64,000 nucleotides of DNA, taken from positions 1 through 64,000 of the forward strand of contig CAWJKM010000003.1 of NCBI GenBank assembly GCA_963843525.1. The letters run 5' to 3'. Position numbers and translations under genes: made by a program. This DNA is from DATJPR01 sp963843525. Its GTDB lineage: Bacteria; Bacteroidota; Ignavibacteria; UBA10030; UBA6906. Each line of letters starts with the position of its first letter. Position 1 is the first letter of the stretch. The notes below the pieces were generated by a model, which saw only the letters and a program-made list of their open reading frames with translations, was not told the origin of the DNA and searched no databases. Shown here in pieces: positions 25,470 through 33,834 of the stretch.

Positions 25470-25769
25470 GGTATTCCTGCGGACTGCATGGAATGAGAGA
25501 ATGTGTTGCAATATTCAACGGAGATGGCTGCAAACCACGTGCCACCAATACACGTCAAAAGATGCAAATTCTGCATGGATTCCCGGGCCCTGCCGGATAC
25601 CCGGGTTCCTGTTTGCAAAGGCAAAAAAAGAGTTATCAGAAAAGGGAAGCTTCGCAGGATGCTGGGGGTTCCTGCCGAAGGTGGAAGGGAAGGACGAAGA
25701 ACGGAGTTTCCCGCAGGCTATGGCAGGGCTCCGTCCGCGTCCTTCCCGTTTGTCCGTTTGAGTTTCCGG
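25470..25769. other. 300-base noncoding stretch between argD and nfnA
   Basis: No coding potential is convincing here on either strand. It holds the probable argD terminator (25622-25680) and a pair of CCCGGG hexamers in inverted orientation (25582-25587 and 25600-25605). A small palindromic stretch around TGCAAATTCTGCA lies at about 25563-25575. The nfnA promoter should lie in the lower part, but no convincing -35/-10 pair was found. Confidence 0.6.
25622..25680 (-). terminator. Probable intrinsic terminator of argD
   Basis: Read on the minus strand, about 90 bases after the argD stop, CTTCGGCAGGA pairs with TCCTGCGAAG (one bulged G, 10-base loop; 25650-25680). A pyrimidine run follows (CTTCCCTTTTCT), then a run of seven T at 25629-25623. 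Stem quality is good; the first T-run is interrupted, so strength is uncertain. Confidence 0.5.
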
Positions 25770-26945
25770 CTAGAGTGTGGCGAACACCTCGCCGAGGGCA
25801 TCGACTGTCGATTGGACATGTTCGGCGGTAATGATCAATGGCGGCAGGAACCGGAGGACGGTTCGATCCGTACCGTTGATCAGGATCCCGTGGTTGCGCA
25901 TGGCAGTCACGACTGGCTCGGCGTCCCTGTCAAGTTCCGCTCCCACCATGAGCCCTTTTCCGCGCACATCCTGCACGATGCCGGGATAACGATGTGCCAG
26001 TGATCGCAACCCATCAAGGAGCAGCGTTCCCATTGCTTCCGCACGCTGCATGAGATTTTTCCCGGCAATTTCCTTGAGAACCGCGATGCCTGCGGCGCAT
26101 GCAACGGGGTTTCCACCGAAGGTCGTCCCGTGCATCCCCGGCTCAAGAAGCGATGCGAGTTGTTCGTTGGCAAGAATCCCCCCGAGAGGAAGTCCTCCCC
26201 CGATCGGCTTGGCCACAACGACGATGTCCGGTCGAACATTGTAGTGCTGGAACGAAAAGAATTTGCCTGTTCTCCCGATGCCCGCCTGGATTTCATCGCC
26301 GACAAGAAGGAACCCGAATTTGCGGCGGAGCTCCTCGACGGTTTTGATGAATTCCGCCGATACGGGCCTGATCCCCCCTTCCCCCTGAATGAATTCGAGC
26401 ACCACCGCCGCCGTTTTGTTGTCGACTTGTTCAAACAGCGCCGCGGGGTCGTTAAACGTGGCGATGTGACAATTCTCAAGGAATGGTCCGAACCCTTCCC
26501 GGTATTTCGGCCGATCCATCAGCGAGAGTGCACCGAAAGTCCGGCCATGGAAGGAATTCGACATCGCGACAATATCGCTCTTTCCGTGCCCCGTTCCCCA
26601 TTTGCGCACGAGCTTCATCATTCCCTCGATGGCTTCGGTTCCGCTATTCGACAGGAAGACGCGGTCATATCCCGCGGCCTGCGTGAGGAGTTCTGCGAGT
26701 TGAATCTGGGGTGCCTGAAGGTAATAATTGGAGAGATGCGTATACCGTGCCGCCTGTTCCGCAATCGCGCGAACCACTGCAGGATGGGCATACCCGAGTG
26801 CATTCACTGCAAGACCGGAAAACATATCGAGATATTTCTTGCCGTCGTGCGTGAACAAGTACACCCCTTCTCCGCGCTCAACCTCAAGGGGGAGTCGCTT
26901 ATACGTGTGAAACAGAACTGATTGCTCGCGATCGTGGAGTGTCAT
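25770..26945 (-). CDS. argD: Acetylornithine aminotransferase ArgD
   Basis: ArgD transfers an amino group from glutamate to N-acetylglutamate semialdehyde, using PLP. The 391-residue class III aminotransferase shows SNSGTEAIEGMMKLVRK (about 99-115), the SFHGRTFGAL stretch, the cofactor acid in GDEIQAGIGRTG (about 216-227), and PLP lysine Lys246 in VVVAKPIGGG. Related ornithine, GABA and succinylornithine aminotransferases look similar. Divergence from argC across a shared palindromic operator makes ArgD the best call. A GAGGATC stretch precedes the ATG. Confidence 0.92.
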   Translation of the reverse strand: MTLHDREQSVLFHTYKRLPLEVERGEGVYLFTHDGKKYLDMFSGLAVNALGYAHPAVVRAIAEQAARYTHLSNYYLQAPQIQLAELLTQAAGYDRVFLSNSGTEAIEGMMKLVRKWGTGHGKSDIVAMSNSFHGRTFGALSLMDRPKYREGFGPFLENCHIATFNDPAALFEQVDNKTAAVVLEFIQGEGGIRPVSAEFIKTVEELRRKFGFLLVGDEIQAGIGRTGKFFSFQHYNVRPDIVVVAKPIGGGLPLGGILANEQLASLLEPGMHGTTFGGNPVACAAGIAVLKEIAGKNLMQRAEAMGTLLLDGLRSLAHRYPGIVQDVRGKGLMVGAELDRDAEPVVTAMRNHGILINGTDRTVLRFLPPLIITAEHVQSTVDALGEVFATL

Positions 26946-27002
26946 AAGATCCTCTCAAATAAGGGGGTGCCGGTACGGTGGAGATATCGGAGAAAAAACC
27001 TC

Positions 27003-27031
27003 TTGCATAATTATACAAATCTTTGTATAAT
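27003..27031 (+). promoter_or_regulatory. Promoter of argCJBRGH
   Basis: TTGCAT (27003-27008), 17-base spacer, TATAAT (27026-27031). The predicted start near 27038 gives a leader of about 70 bases before the GTG of argC. The promoter is wholly inside the palindromic operator. Confidence 0.75.
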
Positions 27032-27038
27032 TATGCAA
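27010..27038 (-). promoter_or_regulatory. Promoter of argD, mirror image of the argC promoter
   Basis: On the minus strand TTGCAT (27038-27033), 17-base spacer, TATAAT (27015-27010). It is identical to the plus-strand promoter because the palindrome is perfect. The predicted start near 27003 leaves a leader of about 58 bases. Polymerase cannot occupy both promoters at once. Confidence 0.72.
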
Positions 27039-27108
27039 CCCGTCAACAGCGGTTTCTTCCGGTGGACGGCGGGACCGATTCCCCCAGCAACAGAGAAAGA
27101 ACACACAG

Positions 27109-28125
27109 GTGATTCGTGCAGGCATTGTCGGGGCCTCAGGCTACAGCGGCATAGAGACCATGAGGCTGCTCCTGCGGCGCAAGGATGTCCGCGTTGAAAT
27201 GGTCACAGGAGCGTCGTCTGCCGGTCAGCGGCTTGACGTCCTGGCGCCGGCATTCTCCGGACGCACCGGCCTTGTCCTTGAAGCCTTCAGTGCCGAGCGG
27301 TGTGCCGGCCTGGACGTGGCATTTATCGCCCTCCCCTCGGGGGAGGGAATGCAGGTGGTTCCGCAGCTTCATGGAAAAGTCTCCCGTATCATTGATCTCG
27401 GAGGGGACTTCAGGCTGCAGTCCACCGACTTGTATCAAACATACTACCATCGGGCACACAGCGCCCCTTCCTTGCTGCCGAAGGCCGTCTACGGACTGCC
27501 GGAACTGCACCGGGCAAGAATTGCGGAAGCAAGTCTGGTTGCCAACCCCGGCTGTTACGCGACCAGTGCGATCCTTGGGCTCTTGCCGGCCCTCGCGGCG
27601 AACCTGGTGGCGGGGTCCGGGATCGTGATAACCTCGGCCTCAGGAACGTCCGGGGCCGGAAGGAAAGGGTCCGTGGATCTGAGTTTTTCCGAAATCAACG
27701 AGAACATGAAAGCCTATAAAGTAGGCACACACCAGCATGTTCCGGAGATTGAAACCGTTCTGTCCACCGTGGCTGAAGGTCCGGTGACCGTGTCCTTTGT
27801 CCCGCACCTTGTTCCCCTTACCCGCGGGATCTATACAACGATTCACGCCTCGCTGGTCCGGCCGATTTCCCCGGAAGAGGCTCTGCAATGCTTTACAGAA
27901 TACTACAGGAATGCGCCTTTCGTCCGGGTGAAAAATGAAATCCCGGAAATCGCTGCAGTGACCCGGACAAACTATTGTGACATCGGGGTGCATGTCCAGG
28001 AACGGACCAATCAACTCATCGTGATGACAGTCATCGATAACCTCGTCAAAGGGGCTGCAGGCCAGGCTGTGCAAAACATGAATATTATGTTCGGGCTCGC
28101 CGAAGATCTCGGACTCGAATCGTAA
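27109..28125 (+). CDS. argC: N-acetyl-gamma-glutamyl-phosphate reductase ArgC
   Basis: ArgC reduces N-acetylglutamyl phosphate with NADPH, the third step of arginine synthesis. The NADP motif GIVGASGYSGIE opens the protein, and catalytic Cys149 lies in VANPGCYATSAI. Conserved stretches SGTSGAGRK and GTHQHVPEIE follow. The 338-residue length is usual. Translation starts at GTG 27109, since the coenzyme motif begins four residues later, with an AGAGAAAG box upstream. It is the first gene of the arginine operon behind the palindromic operator. Confidence 0.94.
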   Translation: MIRAGIVGASGYSGIETMRLLLRRKDVRVEMVTGASSAGQRLDVLAPAFSGRTGLVLEAFSAERCAGLDVAFIALPSGEGMQVVPQLHGKVSRIIDLGGDFRLQSTDLYQTYYHRAHSAPSLLPKAVYGLPELHRARIAEASLVANPGCYATSAILGLLPALAANLVAGSGIVITSASGTSGAGRKGSVDLSFSEINENMKAYKVGTHQHVPEIETVLSTVAEGPVTVSFVPHLVPLTRGIYTTIHASLVRPISPEEALQCFTEYYRNAPFVRVKNEIPEIAAVTRTNYCDIGVHVQERTNQLIVMTVIDNLVKGAAGQAVQNMNIMFGLAEDLGLES

Positions 28126-28134
28126 GGAGTGCGC

Positions 28135-29344
28135 ATGTTGAAAGAAGTCAACGGAGGAATAACCGCTGCTGCCGGCTTCAAGGCCGCGGGAGTCCATTGC
28201 GGCATCAAGAAATCGAAAAAAGACATCGCCCTCGTCGTTTCGGAAACGCTGGCAACGTCAGCCGGCGTATTCACCCTCAACAAGGTGGCCGCGGCGCCGG
28301 TCCTCCTTGACAAAGAACATCTGGCAATTCAGCCGGCGGCACGGGCGTTCGCGGTGAACAGCGGGAATGCCAATGCCTGCACCGGAGAGCAGGGATTACG
28401 TGACGCGCGCGCAATGGCCCAGAAAACAGCGAAGCTGATCGGTGCCAAGCCATCGGAAATTCTGGTTTCCTCCACCGGGGTCATCGGCCAGCAAATGCCG
28501 ATCGAGAAAGTCCTCTCCGGGATCGATTCGGCCTACGGGTGCCTTTCGTCGTCGGGACATACGGACGCAGCGGAAGGGATACTGACCACCGATACCTTTC
28601 TGAAAGAGGCAGCGGTGTCGTTTACGATCGAAGGCAAGACCGTGACGGTGGGAGGAATGGCGAAAGGGTCCGGGATGATTGCCCCCAACATGGCGACGAT
28701 GCTTGCGTTTGTTCACAACCGATGTCAGGATCGCCCCGGATCTGCTCCACGAGACCCTGGTCCAAACCACAAAGAAGTCGTTCAACCGGATTACCGTGGA
28801 TGGGGACACGAGCACGAACGACATGGTGCTCGTGCTGGCAAACGGCATCGCCGGCAACACGGAGATTGCCCGCTCGAGCGATCCGGGCTGCCAGGAATTT
28901 CGCCTCGCCATGGAAAACGTGTTGGTCAGACTCTCGAAAATGATCGTTCTTGACGGAGAAGGCGCGACGAAATTCGTTGAAATCAGAATGACAGGCGCGG
29001 CCACGGAAAGTGAGGCGGAGTGCGCGGCCCGGGCAGTGGCCAATTCCAACCTCGTCAAGACTGCCATCCACGGGGAGGACGCGAACTGGGGGCGCATTCT
29101 GGCCGCGGTCGGATACTCGGGGATCGATTTCGACCCTGCGGAAGTTTCGATCAACTTCGGTGCTGTCCCGATCCTCCGCCCGCACTACGGAATCGATTTT
29201 TCCGAGGACGATGCGAAAAAGGTGCTTCAGCAGAAGGAGATCGTGGTCACGGTCGATCTCCATCGGGGTCCGAATGAGGCGGTATTCTGGACCTGCGATC
29301 TCTCAAAAGAGTATGTTGCGATCAACGCAAATTACAGGACCTGA
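28135..29344 (+). pseudogene. argJ: Glutamate N-acetyltransferase ArgJ, interrupted by a one-base frameshift
   Basis: ArgJ recycles acetyl groups from N-acetylornithine to glutamate; it splits itself into alpha and beta chains before a nucleophilic threonine. The ATG at 28135 follows TAAGGAG. The alpha part is intact up to KGSGMIAPNMATML with nucleophile Thr188 (cleavage after Ala187). Five residues later the frame is lost inside 28708-28714 (TTTGTTC): one extra base. The beta chain continues in the next frame from TTDVRIAPDLLHE to the normal end at 29344. Removing one T restores a full-length protein of about 402 residues. All other arg genes are intact, so a sequencing or assembly error is the simplest explanation. 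Confidence 0.88.
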
Positions 29345-29349
29345 GGCCA

Positions 29350-30207
29350 ATGCACTCCATCAACGGGAAAACGGAAGTCCTGATCGAGGCGCTCCCGTAC
29401 ATCACCAGGTACGAGGGAAAGACGTTTGTCATAAAGTACGGGGGAGCGGCGATGGTGGACGAGGACCTTCGCGAGACCTTCGCGCAGGACGTCACCCTTC
29501 TGAAGAAGATCGGGATCCGTCTCATTATCGTTCACGGAGGCGGGAAAGAGATCACGGAGCTCGCAGGGCGGCTCGGATTGGAATCGAAATTTGTCGATGG
29601 ACAGCGATACACCGACGAAGAGATGATGGGTGTCGTCCAGATGGTCCTCGCAGGGAAAACGAACAAGGATATCGTCGCGCGTATCAATCAGCATGAAGGG
29701 AACGCAGTGGGGGTGTGCGGGATCGACGGATATCTCCTCCGGGTTCGAAGGTCCACTCCCGGCGGGCAGGATCTCGGGTATGTCGGAGAGATCACCGATG
29801 TCAACACCGCCTTCCTCGATCTCCTTCTCGCAAACAACTGCCTTCCGGTCGTCGCACCGATCGGCTTCAATGGGGACAGTCACGCCTACAACGTCAATGC
29901 GGATATCGCCGCTGCGGCGATTGCCTCTGCTCTCCGGGCGGAAAAACTTGTGTATCTCAGCGACGTTGAGGGAGTGCTGGCGGATTCGGACCTGATCCAC
30001 AGCATGGACCAGGCCGAAGGCGAACGTCTGATTGCCAACAAGGTGATCAGCCGCGGGATGATTCCGAAAGTGCGGTCTGCATTTGAAGCCCTCCAATCCG
30101 GAGTCAGCAAAGTCCACCTGATCGACGGCAGGATAAAACATTCGCTGCTTCTGGAAATCTTCACGGACACGGGGGTGGGGACGGAACTTGTGCAAACCGC
30201 CCCTTGA
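29350..30207 (+). CDS. argB: Acetylglutamate kinase ArgB
   Basis: ArgB phosphorylates N-acetylglutamate and is often the point of arginine feedback inhibition. The amino-acid kinase fold is seen: FVIKYGGAAM (about 23-32), the IVHGGGKEI glycine loop, NAVGVCGIDG, and AHNVNAD-like YNVNADIAAAAIASALRAEKLVYLSDVEGV toward the C-terminus. The 285-residue length is usual. The N-terminal segment before the first strand is short but present, as in arginine-inhibited forms; sensitivity cannot be decided by eye. It lies 5 bases after argJ. Confidence 0.94.
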   Translation: MHSINGKTEVLIEALPYITRYEGKTFVIKYGGAAMVDEDLRETFAQDVTLLKKIGIRLIIVHGGGKEITELAGRLGLESKFVDGQRYTDEEMMGVVQMVLAGKTNKDIVARINQHEGNAVGVCGIDGYLLRVRRSTPGGQDLGYVGEITDVNTAFLDLLLANNCLPVVAPIGFNGDSHAYNVNADIAAAAIASALRAEKLVYLSDVEGVLADSDLIHSMDQAEGERLIANKVISRGMIPKVRSAFEALQSGVSKVHLIDGRIKHSLLLEIFTDTGVGTELVQTAP

Positions 30208-30256
30208 CGGGGCACCTTGTGCAATCGCGCAGCGGCCCTCCGGAGGGTGAGTACCA

Positions 30257-30712
30257 ATGATCTCAAAGAACGAAAGACAATTTGCCATCAGGGAAATCCT
30301 CGATGCGGGCCCGATCGCCAGCCAGGATGAACTCCGCCGGCGACTGCGCCACCGGGGAATTGACGTCACGCAGGCGACCCTGTCGAGAGACATGAAAGAG
30401 ATCGGGGTTCTCTGGGTGAACCGTTCGACCGGGGGCAAATACGAGCTCGAATCGGAGGCTGCCCGCTTCCCCTCCGCCTCCCCCGGATTGCAGATCCTCT
30501 CCATCGTGGCAAACGAGTTCCTGGTTGTCGTTCACACGCTTCCCGGAAGCGCGAGCATCGTGGGTGAATACCTGGACCATCAGAAATCGCGCGATGTCAT
30601 CGGGACCGTCGCGGGCGATAACACACTGCTGGTGGTGCCGCGCAGTGCGCGGAAAACCAGGGATGTTGTTACATATCTCAAATCTCTTCTTCTCAAAGGC
30701 ACGGAAGTATGA
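30257..30712 (+). CDS. argR: Arginine repressor ArgR
   Basis: ArgR is a hexameric repressor that binds ARG boxes when loaded with arginine. The N-terminal winged helix spans about 1-70 (IASQDELRRRLRHRGIDVTQATLSRDMKEIGVLWV), and the C-terminal arginine-binding/hexamer domain about 80-151, with VIGTVAGDNTLLVVPRS near its end. The 151-residue length is typical. Being inside the operon it would control, it gives an autoregulatory loop through the palindromic site at 27003-27038. A GGAGGG box precedes the ATG, and argG overlaps its stop by 4 bases. Confidence 0.94.
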   Translation: MISKNERQFAIREILDAGPIASQDELRRRLRHRGIDVTQATLSRDMKEIGVLWVNRSTGGKYELESEAARFPSASPGLQILSIVANEFLVVVHTLPGSASIVGEYLDHQKSRDVIGTVAGDNTLLVVPRSARKTRDVVTYLKSLLLKGTEV

Positions 30713-31965
30713 GCAAGCAAAAAGTTGTGGTCGCGTACTCCGGCGGACTGGATACGTCCGTCATGGTGAAATGGATGAAGGCAAAATACGACGCCGACGT
30801 GATAACGGCGACGGGCGATCTGGGCCAGTCGAAGGAGCTCGATGGCCTGCAGGAAAAAGCCTATGCCACAGGGGCGACGAAGGCGTATGTCAAAGATCTC
30901 AAAAAGGAATTCATCGAAGAATACGTGTTCCCCACGCTGAGGGCCGGAGCCCTCTACGAAGGAACCTACCCAATGGCGACATCGATCGGGCGCCCGCTCC
31001 TTGCGAAATACATGGTGGAGATCGCACGTCAGGAAGGTGCCTCGATCATCGCGCACGGATGCACAGGAAAAGGCAACGACCAGGTGCGCTTTGAGGTCGC
31101 CATCGGCGCGCTCGCGCCCGATCTGAAAGCCATTGCGCCTCTCCGCGAATGGGAATTCCGTTCGCGGGAGGAGGAGATCGCCTATGCAAAAGAACACGGG
31201 ATCCCCGTCGCCGCCACCGTGAAGAGTCCGTATTCCATTGATGACAACCTGTGGGGGACCAGCATCGAGTGCGGGATCCTGGAGGATCCGATGGCCGAGC
31301 CGCCCCAGGATGCCTATCAACGCACGGTGGATCCGACCAGGGCGCCGGACCAACCGGTCTATGTCGATATTGAATTCGAGGAAGGGGTTCCGGTGGCCCT
31401 CAACGGTGAGCCCATGGCGGCGGTGGACCTGGTGGGCAGACTCAATTCCATCGCTGGAGCGCACGGTGTCGGGCGAATCGACCTTGTGGAAAACCGTCTG
31501 GTGGGGATCAAATCGCGTGAGGTGTACGAAGCTCCCGCAGCCACTGTGCTCCATTTTGCCCATACCGAGTTGGAACGTCTGACTCTCGACAAACCGGTGG
31601 TAACCCTGAAGAGCCAGATGTCGATCCACTACGCGAACCTGGTGTACAATGGCCTGTGGTATTCTCCCCTCCGCAAAGCCCTGGACGCATTCGTTCAGGA
31701 GACGCAGAGGACGGTGTCCGGGCTGGTGCGAGTGAAACTCTACAAGGGCAACACGATCATCGCCGGCCGGAAATCGGTCTTCTCCCTGTACAACGCCCAG
31801 CTCGCGACATACACGGAGGAAGACACATTCGACCACAAAGCCTCGGAGGGATTCATCAAAATCTTCGGACTGCCGACGAAAACGTATCACCAGGTTCAGG
31901 CGTCTGTTGCCCGCAACGGACGTACTGCCGTCCATCCGGCTGAAGTCTTCACGGACGCAAAATGA
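30709..31965 (+). CDS. argG: Argininosuccinate synthase ArgG
   Basis: ArgG condenses citrulline and aspartate using ATP. The PP-loop nucleotide motif VVVAYSGGLDTSVMVKW begins at residue 5. The conserved GCTGKGNDQVRFE stretch for citrulline/aspartate handling is near 121-133, and the family motif SPYSIDDNLWG near 173-183 follows. The 418-residue length is standard. It overlaps argR by 4 bases (ATGA) and argH by 4. The carbamoyltransferase that supplies citrulline (argF) is not in the window. Confidence 0.96.
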   Translation: MSKQKVVVAYSGGLDTSVMVKWMKAKYDADVITATGDLGQSKELDGLQEKAYATGATKAYVKDLKKEFIEEYVFPTLRAGALYEGTYPMATSIGRPLLAKYMVEIARQEGASIIAHGCTGKGNDQVRFEVAIGALAPDLKAIAPLREWEFRSREEEIAYAKEHGIPVAATVKSPYSIDDNLWGTSIECGILEDPMAEPPQDAYQRTVDPTRAPDQPVYVDIEFEEGVPVALNGEPMAAVDLVGRLNSIAGAHGVGRIDLVENRLVGIKSREVYEAPAATVLHFAHTELERLTLDKPVVTLKSQMSIHYANLVYNGLWYSPLRKALDAFVQETQRTVSGLVRVKLYKGNTIIAGRKSVFSLYNAQLATYTEEDTFDHKASEGFIKIFGLPTKTYHQVQASVARNGRTAVHPAEVFTDAK

Positions 31966-33386
31966 AAGCCTGGAAAGGACGCTTCACGGCAGGGCTTCAT
32001 CCTGACGCCCTTCGTTTTTCCACTTCGCTCCCGGTTGATCGTCGGTTATACGAAGAGGACATTGAAGGCAGTCTTGCGCACGCCCGGATGCTCGCCCGGC
32101 AGAGAATCATCTCTTTTGCCGATGCACGGAAGATCACGGCGGGTCTCAAAAGCATTCGCGAGGAAATCCGCAGGGACAATTCCCCGATATTCCGTCGGCG
32201 GGGGACGGGTGGGCGGTTTGTCGCCGAGGACATCCATATGGCGATTGAAGCCCGGCTGATCGAACTCGTTGGAGAGGCGGGCGGGCGGCTGCACACCGCG
32301 CGGAGCCGGAACGACCAGATTGCGCTGGACGAACGCCTCTACTTGCGGCGGGCGACAAACGGGATCATCGCACATATTCACGCCTTCCAGAAGTCCCTCC
32401 TGAAATTCGCGCGCATGCATCGGGATGTGTTAATGCCCGGCTACACGCATCTTCAGCGCGCGCAGCCGATCCTCTTCGCCCATCACCTGCTTGCGTACCT
32501 CGAAATGCTGGAACGCGACAAGCATCGATTCCGGGATTGCGGGGAGAGAGCGTCATGGTCTCCGCTCGGGGCCGGAGCGCTCGCCGGAAGTTCATTTCCG
32601 GTCGACCTGGCAGGTGTAGCCCGTGATCTTCACCTGAGCGGGATTCTCGGGAACAGCATCGACGCGGTCAGCGACCGGGACGCAATTCTCGAGTTTCTCA
32701 GCGCGTGTGCAATCACGATGATGCACATGAGCAGGCTCTCCGAAGAACTCGTGCTCTGGAGTTCGCGGGAGTGGCATTTCATCGAAATCGGGGACGCGTT
32801 CGCGACGGGAAGCAGCATCATGCCGCAGAAGAAGAACCCCGATATGGCAGAGCTGATCCGGGGGAAAACGGGGAGGGTGTACGGCGACCTGATGGCGCTA
32901 TTGACGACAATGAAGGGGTTGCCGCTGTCCTACAACCGGGACCTTCAGGAAGACAAAGAGCCGCTCTTCGATGCCGCCGATACTCTTGCGTCGTCGATCA
33001 ACATCATGACCCTGATGATCCCCACCATCACGGTGAACGCCGATCGGTTTGAGGCGGAGCTCCGCGACGATTTCACGGCGGCCACGGATCTTGCCGACTA
33101 TCTTGTGCGGAAAGGGATGCCCTTCCGCTCGGCACATGCCGTCGTCGGCGGGATTGTTCGCCATTGCGTTGAGAAGGGAATCGGACTTCAGGATCTCTCT
33201 CCTGCCGTCCTTCGCTCGTTTTCACCGATGTTCCGGGCGGATGTCCTGGATCTCCTGGATCCCCGCACGGGCATCAAGCTGAAGAAATCTGCAGGTTCGA
33301 CTTCGCCGGTCGAGGTGGGAAAGGCTTTGCGGCGTTGGGAGCGTCAGCTCCGGGGGCCTCAGGCGGGAATCGCCGCCCGCAAATGA
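31962..33386 (+). CDS. argH: Argininosuccinate lyase ArgH
   Basis: ArgH cleaves argininosuccinate to arginine and fumarate, the last step of the pathway. The fumarase/aspartase superfamily signature GSSIMPQKKNPD lies near residue 285. The family's N-terminal WKGRF opening, HTARSRNDQIALD (about 109-121), and the GYTHLQRAQPILFAHHL stretch are all present. The 474-residue length is normal. It closes the arginine operon; the gene to the right is convergent and only 14 bases away, and no clear terminator is visible between them. Confidence 0.96.
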   Translation: MKAWKGRFTAGLHPDALRFSTSLPVDRRLYEEDIEGSLAHARMLARQRIISFADARKITAGLKSIREEIRRDNSPIFRRRGTGGRFVAEDIHMAIEARLIELVGEAGGRLHTARSRNDQIALDERLYLRRATNGIIAHIHAFQKSLLKFARMHRDVLMPGYTHLQRAQPILFAHHLLAYLEMLERDKHRFRDCGERASWSPLGAGALAGSSFPVDLAGVARDLHLSGILGNSIDAVSDRDAILEFLSACAITMMHMSRLSEELVLWSSREWHFIEIGDAFATGSSIMPQKKNPDMAELIRGKTGRVYGDLMALLTTMKGLPLSYNRDLQEDKEPLFDAADTLASSINIMTLMIPTITVNADRFEAELRDDFTAATDLADYLVRKGMPFRSAHAVVGGIVRHCVEKGIGLQDLSPAVLRSFSPMFRADVLDLLDPRTGIKLKKSAGSTSPVEVGKALRRWERQLRGPQAGIAARK

Positions 33387-33400
33387 AATTTGAAAAGGGA

Positions 33401-33745
33401 TCAGTGCCGGGCGAGGAGGTCGATTTTCTTCACCAGGGTCCTGGCTTCCGTAGAATCGATCTTCCCGTCTCCGTAGCAATTGTAAAACGTGACCACAAGT
33501 TTCCGGATCTGGCCCTCATCAGCTTCGCCGGTCCGCACCTTTTCGTGAATCGCGAGGAATTCCCGGTGCAGAGAATCCTGCAGGACGGGATCCTGAAAAT
33601 GATCCATCAGTGACGCCTCGACAATCCCGAGGATGTTGGGAGCACTTGCGTTCAGGATATTTTCGCGTTTGTCGATAAGGAACAGCAATCCGAACGCCAG
33701 AAGCAGGACGAGGGTAGATCCGCCAAGGATGACGCCACGATTCAT
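33401..33745 (-). CDS. Small single-pass membrane protein, function unknown
   Basis: 114 residues from the ATG at 33745, which follows a GAGGAAG box; an upstream in-frame ATG would add 11 residues without a ribosome site. One membrane helix (about 5-24) is followed by a helical outer or cytosolic domain. A stretch near the C-terminus, YGDGKIDSTEARTLVKKI, looks like half of an EF-hand loop, but one half-site is weak evidence for calcium binding. Conserved family not recognised. It is convergent with argH and follows htpX on the same strand by about 90 bases. Confidence 0.65.
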   Translation of the reverse strand: MNRGVILGGSTLVLLLAFGLLFLIDKRENILNASAPNILGIVEASLMDHFQDPVLQDSLHREFLAIHEKVRTGEADEGQIRKLVVTFYNCYGDGKIDSTEARTLVKKIDLLARH

Positions 33746-33834
33746 GAGATCTTCCTCAAATGGTTCACTGATCCGCAATACCGTCAGGCGGCCCGTTTGA
33801 GCCGTCCGGGCAAGGACCTCCGCTGTCCCCCGCC

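Larger units (their letters stand above)
27003..27038. promoter_or_regulatory. Perfect 36-bp palindromic arginine operator (paired ARG-box-like sites)
   Basis: Two 17-base arms (27003-27019 and 27022-27038) are exact inverted copies around a 2-base spacer. Each arm is itself a near-palindrome containing ATAATTAT, close to the known ARG-box core TGAATAATTATTCA. Paired ARG boxes a few bases apart are the usual target of hexameric ArgR, which is encoded in the operon to the right (30257). The site lies between the argD and argC starts and covers both promoters, so ArgR would silence both directions. Confidence 0.85.

Noticed and set aside
30236..30247. CCCTCCGGAGGG palindrome over the argR ribosome-binding site
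   Set aside because: It would allow only a 4-bp stem with a CCGG loop, too weak alone to claim ribosome-site masking; ribosome sites with GGAGGG often create such palindromes by chance.
30580..31935. Long open frame (451 codons) on the minus strand across argR/argG
   Set aside because: It is antisense to argG and argR, which have complete family motifs; the translated product is rich in His, Arg and Asp with no domain, as expected for a shadow of GC-rich coding DNA.
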